A stretch of DNA of 64,000 bases from Bacillus sp. AFS015802 (GTDB taxonomy: Bacteria > Bacillota > Bacilli > Bacillales > Bacillaceae_B), in contig NZ_NTUP01000008.1 in the NCBI RefSeq assembly GCF_002561455.1, forward strand, positions 1-64,000, read 5' to 3'. The notes under the pieces were generated by a model. That model made no database searches and was not told the origin of the DNA. It saw nothing but the letters and a program-made list of their open reading frames with translations. Within the stretch, counting starts at the first letter, position 1, and every line of letters starts with the position of its first letter. The translations under genes were made by a program, and so were the position numbers. Shown here piece by piece: positions 34,620 to 45,127 of this stretch.

Positions 34620-34649
34620 TTGACTAACTGAATTTTTTTATTGTAAACT
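34620..34649 (+). promoter_or_regulatory. Candidate pdh promoter in the 34465-34868 gap
   Basis: TTGACT (34620-34625), 18-base spacer, TAAACT (34644-34649) is the best SigA match in the 400-base gap before pdhA, giving a leader of about 210 bases. I see no ORF, strong hairpin or known riboswitch in the rest of the gap. Confidence 0.45.
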
Positions 34650-34859
34650 AGGAAAGGTATTCATGATTGTATTAGTCGATATTGATTTTCGACTGATACA
34701 GATAAACTCGAATGTAATTTCGGGTTTTCTTTCTTAGTATTTGTGGAAAACTATCAATAGTGTGTGTATTCCGCAAGTATTGTGGTAGGTCATACTGAAT
34801 TTGGGTAATCTAAACTACGTATGTAAAAAAACCAAAATAAATGTATAAAGAAAGGATAG

Positions 34860-35984
<1,125 letters not shown>

Positions 35985-35987
35985 GCC

Positions 35988-36965
35988 ATGGCGCAAATGA
36001 CAATGATTCAAGCGATCACTGATGCACTGCGCACAGAACTACGCAACAACGAAGACGTTTTAGTTTTTGGGGAAGACGTAGGTCTAAACGGTGGTGTATT
36101 CCGTGCAACGGAAGGGCTTCAGAAAGAATTCGGTGAAGACCGTGTATTCGATACTCCACTAGCAGAATCAGGAATCGGTGGATTAGCAATCGGTTTAGCA
36201 TTAGAAGGGTACCGTCCAGTACCGGAAATCCAATTCTTCGGTTTCGTATACGAAGTAATGGATTCAGTTAGCGGACAAATGGCGCGTATGCGTTACCGTT
36301 CAGGTGGTACGTATACATCACCAATCACAATCCGTTCCCCATTTGGTGGTGGAGTACATACTCCAGAACTTCATGCGGACAGCTTAGAAGGTTTGATGGC
36401 TCAACAACCAGGTCTTAAAGTGGTTATTCCATCAACTCCATACGACGCTAAAGGACTTTTAATTTCATCCATCCGTGATAATGACCCAGTCATCTTCTTA
36501 GAGCATATGAAATTATACCGTTCATTCCGTCAAGAGGTCCCTGAAGAGGAATATACAATTGAAATCGGTAAGGCAGATGTGAAACGTGAAGGTACAGACC
36601 TTACCATCATCTCTTACGGAGCTATGGTACACGAATCATTGAAAGCTGCAGACGAGCTTGAAAAAGAAGGTCATTCAGTTGAAGTCATCGATTTGCGTAC
36701 TGTAAGTCCACTTGACATTGACACGATCATGGCATCTGTTGAAAAAACAAACCGTGCCATCGTGGTTCAAGAAGCTCAAAAACAAGCAGGTATCGCAGCG
36801 AATGTTGTTGCAGAGATCAATGACCGTGCGATTCTTAGCCTTGAAGCACCAGTACTTCGTGTAGCTGCACCGGATACAGTGTTCTCTTTCTCTCAAGCAG
36901 AACCAATCTGGTTACCAAACCACAAAGACGTCATCGAAACGGCGAAAAAAGTACTTAACTTCTAA
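35988..36965 (+). CDS. pdhB: Pyruvate dehydrogenase E1 beta
   Basis: The 325-residue beta subunit of E1 completes the thiamine-dependent decarboxylase with PdhA. The transketolase pyrimidine-binding core ([19 protein letters not shown]) is N-terminal and the C-terminal transketolase domain starts near residue 200 ([18 protein letters not shown]). It starts three bases after the pdhA stop with AAGGAG upstream. A 154-base gap with a hairpin follows before pdhC, breaking the otherwise tight operon. Confidence 0.96.
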   Translation: MAQMTMIQAITDALRTELRNNEDVLVFGEDVGLNGGVFRATEGLQKEFGEDRVFDTPLAESGIGGLAIGLALEGYRPVPEIQFFGFVYEVMDSVSGQMARMRYRSGGTYTSPITIRSPFGGGVHTPELHADSLEGLMAQQPGLKVVIPSTPYDAKGLLISSIRDNDPVIFLEHMKLYRSFRQEVPEEEYTIEIGKADVKREGTDLTIISYGAMVHESLKAADELEKEGHSVEVIDLRTVSPLDIDTIMASVEKTNRAIVVQEAQKQAGIAANVVAEINDRAILSLEAPVLRVAAPDTVFSFSQAEPIWLPNHKDVIETAKKVLNF

Positions 36966-37008
36966 TTGGTGGGGCAAACAAGCTCCCCTTTGATATTCAA
37001 GTGAAAAC

Positions 37009-37034
37009 AGAAGGGCATTCCACCCTTCTCTTTT
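37009..37034 (+). terminator. Hairpin attenuator between pdhB and pdhC
   Basis: AGAAGGG pairs with CCCTTCT across CATTCCA and is followed by CTTTT. A second GGGG/CCCC hairpin lies at about 36970-36988. Together they could allow partial termination or RNA processing between E1 and E2/E3 genes. Confidence 0.55.
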
Positions 37035-37119
37035 CCAATTATAGATAAAAGAACCAGAGACAGATATAACAAACACATTCATCTATTTTAATCATTATTC
37101 AATACAGGAGGTCGAGTCC

Positions 37120-38457
37120 ATGTCATTCGAATTCAAATTACCAGACATTGGTGAAGGTATTCATGAAGGTGAAATCGTCAAATGGTTTGTGAAACCGGGC
37201 GATAAAGTGGAAGAAGACGATGTACTATGTGAAGTGCAAAACGATAAAGCTGTTGTTGAAATCCCTTCTCCAGTTGCAGGAACGGTTGAAGAACTTCTTG
37301 TTGACGAAGGAACTGTAGCCGTTGTAGGCGATACTCTTATCAAGTTCGATGCACCTGGTTATGAAGATCTGCAATTCAAAGGCGGGGAAGAAGACAAGAA
37401 AGAAGAAAAAGCCGAAGAGAAGACGGAAGGTCAAGTTCAAGCAACTGCGGAACAAGGCCAGGATGTAAAGAAAGATGCTTCTCCTGAAGCTGCTGAAGAG
37501 AAGTCCGATGCAGAAGTCGACCCTAATAAGCGAGTAATCGCAATGCCTTCAGTACGTAAATACGCTAGAGAAAACGGCGTTGAAATCCGTCAAGTATCCG
37601 GTTCAGGTAAAAATGGACGTGTCGTGAAAGAAGATATCGATGCATTCCTAAGCGGAGACACTAAACCTGCTGAAGCGAAAGAAGAAGCTAAAGCAGAAGA
37701 AAAAGCTCCAGCAGCAGATTCAAAAGCGGCTGCACCTAAAGCCCCTGAGGGTGAATACCCAGAAACTCGTGAGAAAATGAGTGGAATGCGTAAAGCGATC
37801 GCAAAAGCGATGGTAAATTCCAAGCATACGGCTCCACACGTAACATTGATGGACGAAATCGATGTGACAAAACTATGGGCACACCGTAAGAAGTTTAAAG
37901 AAGTTGCAGCTGAAAAAGGTGTGAAATTAACGTTCTTACCATACATCGTAAAAGCATTAACAAGTGCTTTACGTGAATACCCGGCTCTAAACACTTCTAT
38001 TGACGATTCTACAAGTGAAATCGTACAAAAACATTATTACAACATCGGTATCGCAGCGGATACTGACAAAGGTCTATTAGTACCTGTTGTGAAAAATGCA
38101 GACCGCAAATCTATGTTCTCAATTTCAAACGAAATCAACGAACTGGCTGGTAAAGCGCGTGACGGTAAACTTTCAGGCGATGAAATGAAAGGTGCATCAT
38201 GCACGATCACGAATATCGGTTCTGCCGGCGGACAATGGTTCACACCGGTCATCAACCATCCTGAGGTTGCCATCCTTGGTGTTGGACGCATTGCAGAAAA
38301 ACCAGTGGTTAAAAATGGTGAAATTGTAGCGGCACCTGTGTTAGCATTATCATTGAGCTTCGATCACCGCATGATTGACGGAGCTACTGCTCAACATGCA
38401 CTTAACCATATCAAGCGTTTGTTGAACGATCCAGAACTATTATTAATGGAGGCGTAA
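37120..38457 (+). CDS. pdhC: Dihydrolipoamide acetyltransferase (E2)
   Basis: The 445-residue E2 core has one lipoyl domain (residues 1-78, lipoyl Lys43 in QNDKAVVEI) and an Ala/Glu/Lys-rich linker. A peripheral-subunit-binding domain (about 138-175, [15 protein letters not shown]) and a second Ala/Lys linker follow. The catalytic acetyltransferase domain ends with DHRMIDGA. It transfers the acetyl group to CoA and forms the complex core. ATG 37120 follows AGGAGGTCGAG. It is separated from pdhB by 154 bases but is four bases before pdhD. Confidence 0.96.
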   Translation: MSFEFKLPDIGEGIHEGEIVKWFVKPGDKVEEDDVLCEVQNDKAVVEIPSPVAGTVEELLVDEGTVAVVGDTLIKFDAPGYEDLQFKGGEEDKKEEKAEEKTEGQVQATAEQGQDVKKDASPEAAEEKSDAEVDPNKRVIAMPSVRKYARENGVEIRQVSGSGKNGRVVKEDIDAFLSGDTKPAEAKEEAKAEEKAPAADSKAAAPKAPEGEYPETREKMSGMRKAIAKAMVNSKHTAPHVTLMDEIDVTKLWAHRKKFKEVAAEKGVKLTFLPYIVKALTSALREYPALNTSIDDSTSEIVQKHYYNIGIAADTDKGLLVPVVKNADRKSMFSISNEINELAGKARDGKLSGDEMKGASCTITNIGSAGGQWFTPVINHPEVAILGVGRIAEKPVVKNGEIVAAPVLALSLSFDHRMIDGATAQHALNHIKRLLNDPELLLMEA

Positions 38458-38461
38458 TACA

Positions 38462-39871
38462 ATGGTAGTAGGAGATTTCCCAATCGAAACAGATACAATC
38501 GTAGTCGGATCAGGTCCCGGGGGATATGTAGCTGCAATCCGCGCTGCACAACTCGGACAAAAAGTGACAATCATTGAAAAAGAAAACATGGGTGGAGTAT
38601 GCTTAAACGTTGGTTGTATCCCATCTAAGGCTCTTATCACGGCAGGTCACCGTTTTCATCAGGCGCAACATTCTGATGACATGGGGATCGTTGCTGAAAA
38701 CGTAAAAGTGAATTTCGATAAAGTCCAAGAGTGGAAAGCCGGAGTTGTTAAGAAATTAACCGGGGGTGTAGAAGGTCTACTTAAAGGAAACAAAGCAGAA
38801 ATCGTTCGCGGTGAAGCTTACCTTGTAGATGCTAATACACTTCGCGTGATGGATGACAATTCTGCTCAGACGTATAAGTTCAATAACTTGATTCTTGCAA
38901 CTGGTTCACGTCCGATTGAAATCCCAAGCTTCAAGTTCTCTAAGCGTGTACTTGATTCTACAGGTGCTCTTGCCCTGGAAGAAATTCCAAGCAAGCTAGT
39001 GGTCATCGGTGGAGGTTACATTGGTACTGAGCTTGGTACTGCTTATGCTAACCTTGGATCCGAAGTAACGATCCTGGAAGGTGCTGACGATATCCTAAGC
39101 GGATTCGAAAAGCAAATGACAACGGTCGTGAAAAAAGAACTCAAGAAAAAAGGCGTTGAAGTTGTCACGAAAGCTATGGCTAAAGGCGTTGAAGAAAGTG
39201 ACAGCGGAGTCGTTGTGAAATATGAGGTTAAAGGCGAAGAGAAATCAGTTGAAGCTGATTACGTTCTAGTAACGGTTGGCCGTCGTCCAAACACAGATGA
39301 GATCGGTCTTGAAGAAGTTGGAATCGAGATGACAGACCGCGGAGTTATCAAAATTGATAAGCAATGCCGCACAAACATCCCGAACATCTTCGCGATCGGT
39401 GATATCGTAGATGGACCGCCACTTGCTCACAAAGCATCTTACGAAGGTAAAATCGCTGCTGAAGTCATCTCAGGTGAACCGGCAGAAATCGACTACCTTG
39501 GTATTCCGGCTGTGTGCTTTACAGATCCTGAATTGGCAACAGTGGGTTATTCTGAAGCTCAAGCGAAAGAAGAAGGCATCGAAGTAACTGCTGCTAAATT
39601 CCCATTCGCTGCTAATGGACGTGCATTGGCCCTTAATGCCAGTGACGGTTTCATGAAGCTTGTGACCCGTAAAGAAGACGGTTTAATCATCGGGGCTCAG
39701 ATTGTTGGTTCTGGAGCATCAGACATGATCGCTGAATTAGGACTTGCAATTGAATCCGGAATGACAGCCGAAGATGTTGCGATGACCATTCATGCTCATC
39801 CAACTTTAGGTGAAATTTCCATGGAAGCAGCAGAAGTTGCTATGGGAAGCCCGATCCATATTATTAAATAA
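38462..39871 (+). CDS. pdhD: Dihydrolipoamide dehydrogenase (E3)
   Basis: The 469-residue flavoprotein reoxidises dihydrolipoamide and passes electrons to NAD. The FAD-binding [10 protein letters not shown] is at about 17-26, the redox disulfide in GGVCLNVGC has Cys47 and Cys52, the NAD-binding motif is [10 protein letters not shown], and the catalytic His-Glu pair is in HAHPTLGE. It shares the operon with pdhC; GGAGGCG upstream lies in the pdhC end. B. subtilis uses the same E3 for several complexes. A strong terminator follows. Confidence 0.96.
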   Translation: MVVGDFPIETDTIVVGSGPGGYVAAIRAAQLGQKVTIIEKENMGGVCLNVGCIPSKALITAGHRFHQAQHSDDMGIVAENVKVNFDKVQEWKAGVVKKLTGGVEGLLKGNKAEIVRGEAYLVDANTLRVMDDNSAQTYKFNNLILATGSRPIEIPSFKFSKRVLDSTGALALEEIPSKLVVIGGGYIGTELGTAYANLGSEVTILEGADDILSGFEKQMTTVVKKELKKKGVEVVTKAMAKGVEESDSGVVVKYEVKGEEKSVEADYVLVTVGRRPNTDEIGLEEVGIEMTDRGVIKIDKQCRTNIPNIFAIGDIVDGPPLAHKASYEGKIAAEVISGEPAEIDYLGIPAVCFTDPELATVGYSEAQAKEEGIEVTAAKFPFAANGRALALNASDGFMKLVTRKEDGLIIGAQIVGSGASDMIAELGLAIESGMTAEDVAMTIHAHPTLGEISMEAAEVAMGSPIHIIK

Positions 39872-39884
39872 TAGTAAGAATAGA

Positions 39885-39918
39885 AGATGATCCTCCTCAG
39901 GGGGGATCATCTTTTTTT
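39885..39918 (+). terminator. Intrinsic terminator of the pdh operon
   Basis: AGATGATCCTCC and GGGGGATCATCT form a 12-bp stem (one wobble) around TCAG, followed by seven T residues. Confidence 0.93.
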
Positions 39919-39924
39919 GCGCCT

Positions 39925-39965
39925 AAAAAGGACGGTAGCTTATTTTAAGCTACCGTCCTTTTTAA
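39925..39965. terminator. Bidirectional terminator between pdhD and slp
   Basis: AAAAAGGACGGTAGCTTA faces TAAGCTACCGTCCTTTTT with a 3-4 base loop. It serves mainly slp on the minus strand. Confidence 0.92.
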
Positions 39966-39974
39966 ATGCCCATA

Positions 39975-40367
39975 TCACTGACCCCAGTTTTTTATTGCGC
40001 TTGAAACGGGTTTTATAATCCTTTCTTTGGACATAGTCCCTTCTACTTTACATATAATTTGATTGTTTTCAACGACCACAATGGCCGGGGAAGCGGGGGG
40101 ATGATCAGTGATACGGTTTGTGGTTTCCTTGTTTAAGCTGACGACCTTCAACTTCTTGAAGTGCTCAGGGTATTGTTTCTTAAGCTCAATGATCGCATCG
40201 TAATAGGGTATTTCTCTTGAAACATTTCCCTCATCCGTAAAAAAGATAACCTGTTTTTCAATAAATTGATCCTCTGCCAATACTACTTTATTCGAAGAAA
40301 TATCATCACATGAAGTCAAAAACAGCATCGGGGCACTAAGTATTAAAAAAGTTAATATATGTTTCAT
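39975..40367 (-). CDS. slp: Slp, small peptidoglycan-associated lipoprotein
   Basis: The 130-residue lipoprotein has the lipobox LTSC (Cys20). The mature domain looks like a thioredoxin fold (KQVIFFTDEGN, PPASPAIVVVENNQ) with no CxxC motif, so it is probably not a redox enzyme. It matches the slp gene that lies directly after pdhD in B. subtilis. It is on the minus strand, convergent with pdhD. A moderate minus-strand promoter, TTGGCC (about 40484-40489), 16 bases, TATGAT, lies about 90-120 bases upstream. The precise role in the cell wall is unknown. Confidence 0.85.
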   Translation of the reverse strand: MKHILTFLILSAPMLFLTSCDDISSNKVVLAEDQFIEKQVIFFTDEGNVSREIPYYDAIIELKKQYPEHFKKLKVVSLNKETTNRITDHPPASPAIVVVENNQIICKVEGTMSKERIIKPVSSAIKNWGQ

Positions 40368-40670
40368 ACATCATCCTCTTTTCTTAAAACGATGCTATGA
40401 ACGGTGGCTTGGAATTTGTAAATTAATGACTATTTATCTGTTCTTACGTCACATTTTATCATAGGGAAAATGGAAAAAGGGCCAAGTCATTAAAATGTTA
40501 CAAAACTGAAAAGACATACATAATGAAAGTGATCGTTAAAGAATATACTATGTTAATACAACGATCTAAGAGAACATTTCAATATACGAGTGATTCAAGA
40601 GGTTTTTGTTTGTTGTAACGGGTAAATAGAAAAAGAATAAATAAATTAATCTGTCAAAGGATGTATGGTG
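40368..40670. other. Divergent intergenic region between slp and a small membrane protein
   Basis: The 300 bases hold the slp promoter on the minus strand and presumably one for the small membrane protein on the plus strand. No ORF with a ribosome site, no strong hairpin and no repeat were found. Confidence 0.5.
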
Positions 40671-40919
40671 ATGAAATCGTATATTGCTTTTTTGGTTCAG
40701 ATGATATTATGGAGTGTATTTTCTGTAGCGGAATGGATATCTGAGAAGGATCACGTAGAGTATAAATGGATTATGTTTGTCCTGTTTTTTTATCTTGCCT
40801 TCATGGCAGCAAAAAGAATCGTTCAATCAAGAAAGCTTACATTATTTATTACCTCGTTCAGTCTGACCTGCTTTTTTGTTTTCAGAATCGCATTTGAAAA
40901 TATGATGGAAATATTTTAA
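40671..40919 (+). CDS. Small three-pass membrane protein, unrecognised
   Basis: The product is 82 residues from ATG 40671 (84 if ATG 40665 is used; AAAGG at 40656-40660 does not decide clearly). Hydrophobic segments at about residues 4-19, 32-46 and 57-76 suggest three membrane passes with short charged loops. It lies directly upstream of the polysaccharide deacetylase gene without a terminator between them, so the two may be cotranscribed. The family was not recognised. Confidence 0.65.
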   Translation: MKSYIAFLVQMILWSVFSVAEWISEKDHVEYKWIMFVLFFYLAFMAAKRIVQSRKLTLFITSFSLTCFFVFRIAFENMMEIF

Positions 40920-40984
40920 TTCTTTCCCAGTTTCCCTTTAGAATATGTTAAAATATTCAAAGTGAATACGGAAAGGTGAGAGAC

Positions 40985-41818
40985 ATGAAAAAGATTTTAG
41001 CATCCGGATTAACCCTACTGCTCCTTACAGCATGCGGCAGTGAACAAACCGGCACCACCCAGGAGACGAAGGCACCTGACCAGACTGAAGTGAAGGAAGA
41101 CAGTCAGAAACCGAGCGAAAGTGCACAAGCAGAAGAGAACCAAAGTGAGACGGACGTGAAACCTTCAAAAGAAGTGGTGCAAACACAGGACTATAAGATA
41201 AATGAGGCTAATTGGAGCATCACTCCAATTGGCGATGCCAATCCTAAAGTCGTACTGCTGACAATTGATGATGCACCTGACCGGCAAGCACTTCAAATGG
41301 CAAAAGATTTAAAAGCATTGAATGCGCCGGCCATTTTCTTTGTGAACGGGCATTTCCTTGATACACCGGAGGAGAAGGAGACATTAAAAAAGATCCATGA
41401 TATGGGATTCATGATTGGTAATCATACCTATAGTCATAGCAGTTTGAGAGACCTTTCACCGGAAGAACAAAAGACGGAAATCCTGTCTGTCAGCGACCTT
41501 GTGGAGTCCATCACTGGAGAAAGACCGAAATTCTTCCGGGCGCCATTCGGGCAAAACACGGATTACAGCCGTCAGGTTGCAGCAGATGAAAAAATGTCCT
41601 TGATGAATTGGACATACGGATATGATTGGGAGAAACAGTATCAAAACAAGGAAGCCATTACGGATATTATGGTGAATAGCCCATTTCTTAATAATGGGGC
41701 AAATTTGCTCATGCACGATCGTACGTGGACAAGTGAAGCATTACCAGATATCGTCAAGGGGCTGCGTGCCAAGGGATACGAAACACTGGATCCAAACAGG
41801 ATAAAAACAATTGAATAA
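40985..41818 (+). CDS. Polysaccharide deacetylase lipoprotein (NodB domain)
   Basis: The 277-residue protein has a lipobox LLTAC near residue 18 and a Gln/Glu/Lys-rich spacer of about 60 residues. A NodB homology domain follows with TIDDAPD (catalytic Asp pair), NHTYSHSSL (metal histidines) and RAPFGQN. It probably removes acetyl groups from peptidoglycan or another surface polymer outside the membrane. AAAGGTGAG gives ATG 40985 instead of GTG 40976. A terminator follows and SR1 starts downstream. The polymer is not predictable from sequence. Confidence 0.87.
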   Translation: MKKILASGLTLLLLTACGSEQTGTTQETKAPDQTEVKEDSQKPSESAQAEENQSETDVKPSKEVVQTQDYKINEANWSITPIGDANPKVVLLTIDDAPDRQALQMAKDLKALNAPAIFFVNGHFLDTPEEKETLKKIHDMGFMIGNHTYSHSSLRDLSPEEQKTEILSVSDLVESITGERPKFFRAPFGQNTDYSRQVAADEKMSLMNWTYGYDWEKQYQNKEAITDIMVNSPFLNNGANLLMHDRTWTSEALPDIVKGLRAKGYETLDPNRIKTIE

Positions 41819-41826
41819 TAATAAGA

Positions 41827-41865
41827 GCTGCATAGGAGAATACATTCATTTATGCAGTTTTTTTC
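41827..41865 (+). terminator. Intrinsic terminator after the deacetylase
   Basis: GCTGCATA faces TATGCAG around a 16-base loop, followed by seven T residues. Confidence 0.8.
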
Positions 41866-41885
41866 ATTTTTGTGGTCATTATTTA

Positions 41886-42025
41886 AAAAGCGCTTACATA
41901 AGTTTTTATGATTAATAGTATGGTTGATTATGAGTAAAAAAAGTTAAATATGTTATACAATTTAGGCTTGATATTTTAAATGTGTTATATTATTATAGAA
42001 GCAGATAAGATAAAGCGTTTACAAA
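41886..42025 (+). promoter_or_regulatory. SR1 promoter with two CcpN boxes and two cre-like sites
   Basis: A SigA promoter TTGATA (41968-41973), 17-base spacer, TATTAT (41991-41996) is flanked by two exact matches to the CcpN consensus TRTGHYATAYW: TATGTTATACA (41949-41959) and TGTGTTATATT (41981-41991), the latter touching the -10. Cre-like sites with a good core but imperfect ends lie at about 41886-41899 (AGCGCTTACA) and 42010-42024 (AAGCGTTTACA). This is the layout expected for glucose-controlled sr1. Confidence 0.75.
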
Positions 42026-42051
42026 AAACAACGTGAAGGAGAGGAAAAAAG

Positions 42052-42171
42052 ATGGGAACAATTGTATGTCAATCATGCCTTAGCACAATTGAGCATTATG
42101 AAGATGAGAAGGTTTCTGTTTTATTCTCTAACTGCTGTGATTGCAACGACGATAAAGAATTAGACGATTGA
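42052..42171 (+). CDS. sr1P: SR1P, GapA-binding peptide
   Basis: The 39-residue peptide begins MGTIVCQSC and carries HYEDEKV and NCCDC, following B. subtilis SR1P (MGTIVCQDC, HYFEDEKV, CCGQC) along most of its length. Four or five cysteines in CxxC-like pairs suggest metal binding. In B. subtilis it binds glyceraldehyde-3-phosphate dehydrogenase GapA, which in turn helps RNase J1; rnjA is also in this window. The ATG follows AAGGAGAGG at good spacing. It is encoded inside the SR1 RNA. Confidence 0.88.
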   Translation: MGTIVCQSCLSTIEHYEDEKVSVLFSNCCDCNDDKELDD

Positions 42172-42224
42172 TGCCTGCTTAGGGGAGTGGGTATGAATAG
42201 TGTCTATAAGGGGTTCTTATAAAT

Positions 42225-42264
42225 AAAAAGGATGAAGAAGGGGGTTGCCTTCTTCATCCTTTTT
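42225..42264. terminator. Bidirectional terminator between SR1 and speA
   Basis: AAAAAGGATGAAGAAGG pairs perfectly with CCTTCTTCATCCTTTTT around a 6-base loop. Confidence 0.95.
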
Positions 42265-42268
42265 CTGT

Positions 42269-43738
42269 TCATCGAATGGCACGGTGCTCTTTAATGACTC
42301 TTAAATGTCGTAAATCATAATCTTCAGGTCCCTGTACTGGAAGGCCTGCTTCTATATTGGTTTTGATATAATCGATATTTTCCTGAGTGATGATCTCACC
42401 AGGAATGAAAATCGGAATGCCTGGGGGATAGACCATAATGAATTCAGCAATGGTTCTTCCTACGGATTCATCGATTGGTATGACTTCGGTATCGGCATAA
42501 AAGGCGTCCCTCGGTGTGATGGACAGGACAGGTATATCAGGCAGCATCACTTTAACCGGCGCCATCTCCCCATGTTTCTTAAGGCTTGTCACGAGCTCTT
42601 TTAAAGCTGAAACCAATTGGTTTCCTTCACGCTCGGTGTCACCAGGTGTGATGATACAAAGGATATTGTAAAGGTCGGACATTTCAACCTCGATATTATG
42701 AGCCTCTCGCAACCACTTCTCCGCATCGAACCCACTGATCCCGAGATCCTTAACAGAAACAATCAGCTTCGTCGGATCATAAGCATAGGTGGCTTTCGTC
42801 CCCAGGATTTCTTCCCCGACGCAGTATAGCCCATCTATTTCATTGATTTGCCTTCTGATATTCTGAGAGAGTTCGATCGTTTGGGTGATGAGCTCCCGTC
42901 CCTCGGTGGCCAGTCGTTTTCTGGCAACATCGAGGGAAGCCAACAGCAAGTATGAGGTTGAAGTCGTTGTTAACATACTTAAAATGGTTTGCACGCGTTT
43001 TGCAGAAACAAGCCCTTCTTTCATATTGAGAACGGAACTTTGTGTCATGGATCCCCCGAGCTTATGAACGCTGGTAGCTGCCAAATCAGCACCGGCCTGC
43101 ATGGCGGATAAGGGAAGCTCGTCATGGAAATGGATGTGCACGCCATGTGCTTCATCAACAAGAACCGGGACATTATATGAATGGGCGATTTCCACGATTC
43201 TTTTAAGGTCAGCGGAAATCCCGAAATAAGTCGGGTTGATCACAAGGACCCCTTTGGCATCAGGGTTCCGCTCCAGCGCTGTCGCGACAGCATCGGTCGT
43301 GATCCCGTGAGAAATCCCAAGATCTTCATCAATATCCGGGTGAATGAAGATGGGAGTGGCTCCAGAGAATACAATCGCAGACATAACGGATTTATGGACG
43401 TTTCTTGGAACGATGATCTTATCTCCGGGACCGCATACACTCATCACCATTGTCATGATCGCTCCGCTTGTTCCTTGAACGGAGAAGAAGGTATGATCGG
43501 CTCCGAACGCCTCGGCAGCCAGATCCTGGGCTTTTTTGATCATTCCTTTAGGTTGGTGGAGATCATCTAAAGGACCGATATTTATTAAATCAATGGAAAG
43601 GGCATTCTCCCCGATGAATTCCTTAAATGCAGGATCCATGCCTGCACCTTTCTTATGGCCGGGAATATGGAACTGGACGGGATTTCTTTTACTATGTTCA
43701 ATCAAGCCGGTAAACAACGGCGTTTCATTCTGAGACAA
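42269..43738 (-). CDS. speA: Arginine decarboxylase (Orn/Lys/Arg decarboxylase class III)
   Basis: The PLP-dependent decarboxylase has 489 residues from TTG 43738, after AAAAGGTG. That start gives MSQNETPLF, collinear with B. subtilis SpeA (490 residues), whereas the longest frame adds about 41 residues with no ribosome site. The N-terminal motif FHIPGHKKGAGMDP and the PLP-lysine region ATSVHKLGGS are diagnostic, and the C-terminal domain ends with VYPPGIPIFIPGE. It makes agmatine from arginine for polyamine synthesis. A minus-strand extended -10 (TGCTATAAT, about 43866-43874) probably drives it. Confidence 0.92.
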   Translation of the reverse strand: MSQNETPLFTGLIEHSKRNPVQFHIPGHKKGAGMDPAFKEFIGENALSIDLINIGPLDDLHQPKGMIKKAQDLAAEAFGADHTFFSVQGTSGAIMTMVMSVCGPGDKIIVPRNVHKSVMSAIVFSGATPIFIHPDIDEDLGISHGITTDAVATALERNPDAKGVLVINPTYFGISADLKRIVEIAHSYNVPVLVDEAHGVHIHFHDELPLSAMQAGADLAATSVHKLGGSMTQSSVLNMKEGLVSAKRVQTILSMLTTTSTSYLLLASLDVARKRLATEGRELITQTIELSQNIRRQINEIDGLYCVGEEILGTKATYAYDPTKLIVSVKDLGISGFDAEKWLREAHNIEVEMSDLYNILCIITPGDTEREGNQLVSALKELVTSLKKHGEMAPVKVMLPDIPVLSITPRDAFYADTEVIPIDESVGRTIAEFIMVYPPGIPIFIPGEIITQENIDYIKTNIEAGLPVQGPEDYDLRHLRVIKEHRAIR

Positions 43739-43958
43739 TTCATTCAACACCTTTTTATATTCTTTCATAGCACAATAAATCAACAGACATGCTAAAGATA
43801 TCATTATATAGGATTCTGACCACAAATTCATACATTTTCTTACGATTTTTTCAACAAACAAATGAATTATAGCACTTAAGAAAATCTTTGCATAGAGTCA
43901 TACGCCCATCATTGTGTAATTTGTTTTTCATAGCACCAACCAAAGAAGAGATATCGAT

Positions 43959-44012
43959 GATTTTTGGCTCATTCGGGTGAAACGTACGTTTCACCCGAAT
44001 GAGCCAAAAATC
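43959..44012. repeat. Perfect 54-bp palindrome
   Basis: Arms of 27 bases (centre between 43985 and 43986) are perfectly complementary with no spacer, reading from GATTTTTGG into ACGTACGT and out to CCAAAAATC. T residues lie on the 5' side and A residues on the 3' side, the opposite of a terminator. It sits in the 400-bp divergent gap between speA and the nitronate-monooxygenase-like gene, together with the speA promoter. Confidence 0.9.
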
Positions 44013-44142
44013 TACACTACATACTATTTGAACGATAAAAGCTTACATGTGAGACTAATCGTATCTCTTTTTACTTATACAAGCACATGAAAAGGATTTT
44101 CCCCACTCCATCGAGAATAAAGGAATGCATGGAGGGATTCAA

Positions 44143-45099
44143 ATGAATTGGAAAACACGGGTAACAGAGTTATTGAACATTCAATATCCCATTATACAAG
44201 GAGGGCTTGCTCATCTGGCATATGCGGACCTTGCTGCGGCAGTGTCGAATGCAGGTGGACTAGGCCAGATCACGGCCATGTCCCTGGACAATCCCGAACA
44301 GCTTCGTAAAGAAATCATAAAGGTCAGGTCTTTAACGGATAAACCGTTCGGAGTGAACTTTGCCATCGGTCAACACGGGCGTCCGTTCAGCGGATTTCTC
44401 GACGTTGCCATTGAAGAGAATGTACCGGTCGTTTCCGTAACGGGAGGAAACCCCACACCCCTGTTTCAACAACTTCAGGGGAAGGATATCGTCAAGCTTG
44501 TTCTGGTCGCCTCGAAAAGACAGGCAGAGAAAGCGGAAGAACTCGGCGCTGATGCCGTCATGGTCGTTGGACAGGAAGGGGGAGGTCATTTGGGAAAAGA
44601 TGATATCGGAACATTCGTCCTGATCCCCCGGGTGGTCGACGCCGTTTCCATACCCGTCATCGCTTCAGGAGGCGTGGGAGACGGACGAGGCTTAATGGCT
44701 GCCCTCAGCTTCGGGGCGGAAGGAGTGGAGATGGGAACAAGATTCATCGCCACAGAAGAATGCATTCACGCATCAGAAGTGTATAAACGTGCCTTGATTG
44801 AGGGAGAAGAGAGTGGTACAGTAGTCATTAAACGATCTTTAGGGGCCCCTGCGAGAGCCATATCAAACACCTGGACCGATCGGATACTGGATGCTGAAAC
44901 TTCGAACCAAGGCTATGAAGGATTAAAATCATACATAAGCGGTGAGGCGAATAAGCGGTACATTTACGATGGCGAGGCAGACCAGGGGTTTGCATGGGCA
45001 GGACAAGTGATGGGGCTTATCCAGGACATCCCTACAGTAAAAGAGCTGATCGAGCGAATGATTTCACAAGGGGAAGACATTCGTAAGAAGTGGAATTAA
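44143..45099 (+). CDS. Nitronate monooxygenase / enoyl-ACP reductase FabK-like flavoenzyme
   Basis: The 318-residue TIM-barrel flavoprotein has a typical N-terminus ([10 protein letters not shown]), the FMN phosphate loop [20 protein letters not shown] and GTRF after it, as in 2-nitropropane dioxygenase-like enzymes. Members oxidise alkyl nitronates or act as FabK enoyl-ACP reductases; the [10 protein letters not shown] segment fits the nitronate monooxygenase branch better. ATG 44143 follows GGAGGGATT, while the frame from 44125 is upstream of that site. A SpeA/YktA neighbourhood is conserved around it, but it is not part of the B. subtilis order. Confidence 0.82.
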   Translation: MNWKTRVTELLNIQYPIIQGGLAHLAYADLAAAVSNAGGLGQITAMSLDNPEQLRKEIIKVRSLTDKPFGVNFAIGQHGRPFSGFLDVAIEENVPVVSVTGGNPTPLFQQLQGKDIVKLVLVASKRQAEKAEELGADAVMVVGQEGGGHLGKDDIGTFVLIPRVVDAVSIPVIASGGVGDGRGLMAALSFGAEGVEMGTRFIATEECIHASEVYKRALIEGEESGTVVIKRSLGAPARAISNTWTDRILDAETSNQGYEGLKSYISGEANKRYIYDGEADQGFAWAGQVMGLIQDIPTVKELIERMISQGEDIRKKWN

Positions 45100-45127
45100 T
45101 ACATCGTCAAAGGAGTTGCAAAACAAT

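Larger units (their letters stand above)
42003..42266 (+). ncRNA. sr1: SR1 dual-function regulatory RNA
   Basis: Transcription should start about seven bases after the -10 (near 42003) and end at the strong terminator 42225-42264, giving an RNA of about 260 bases. In B. subtilis SR1 lies in the same position between pdhD/slp and speA. There it base-pairs with ahrC mRNA to limit arginine catabolism and also encodes the SR1P peptide. The non-coding tail here (42172-42224) could hold the pairing region, which cannot be verified without the ahrC sequence. The ends are estimates. Confidence 0.72.

Noticed and set aside
42269-43861. 530-residue SpeA with a hydrophobic N-terminal extension
   Set aside because: The extension lacks a ribosome site, while TTG 43738 has AAAAGGTG and matches the known N-terminus.
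43959-44012. Palindrome considered as a terminator
   Set aside because: T residues precede and A residues follow the stem, the reverse of a terminator on both strands.
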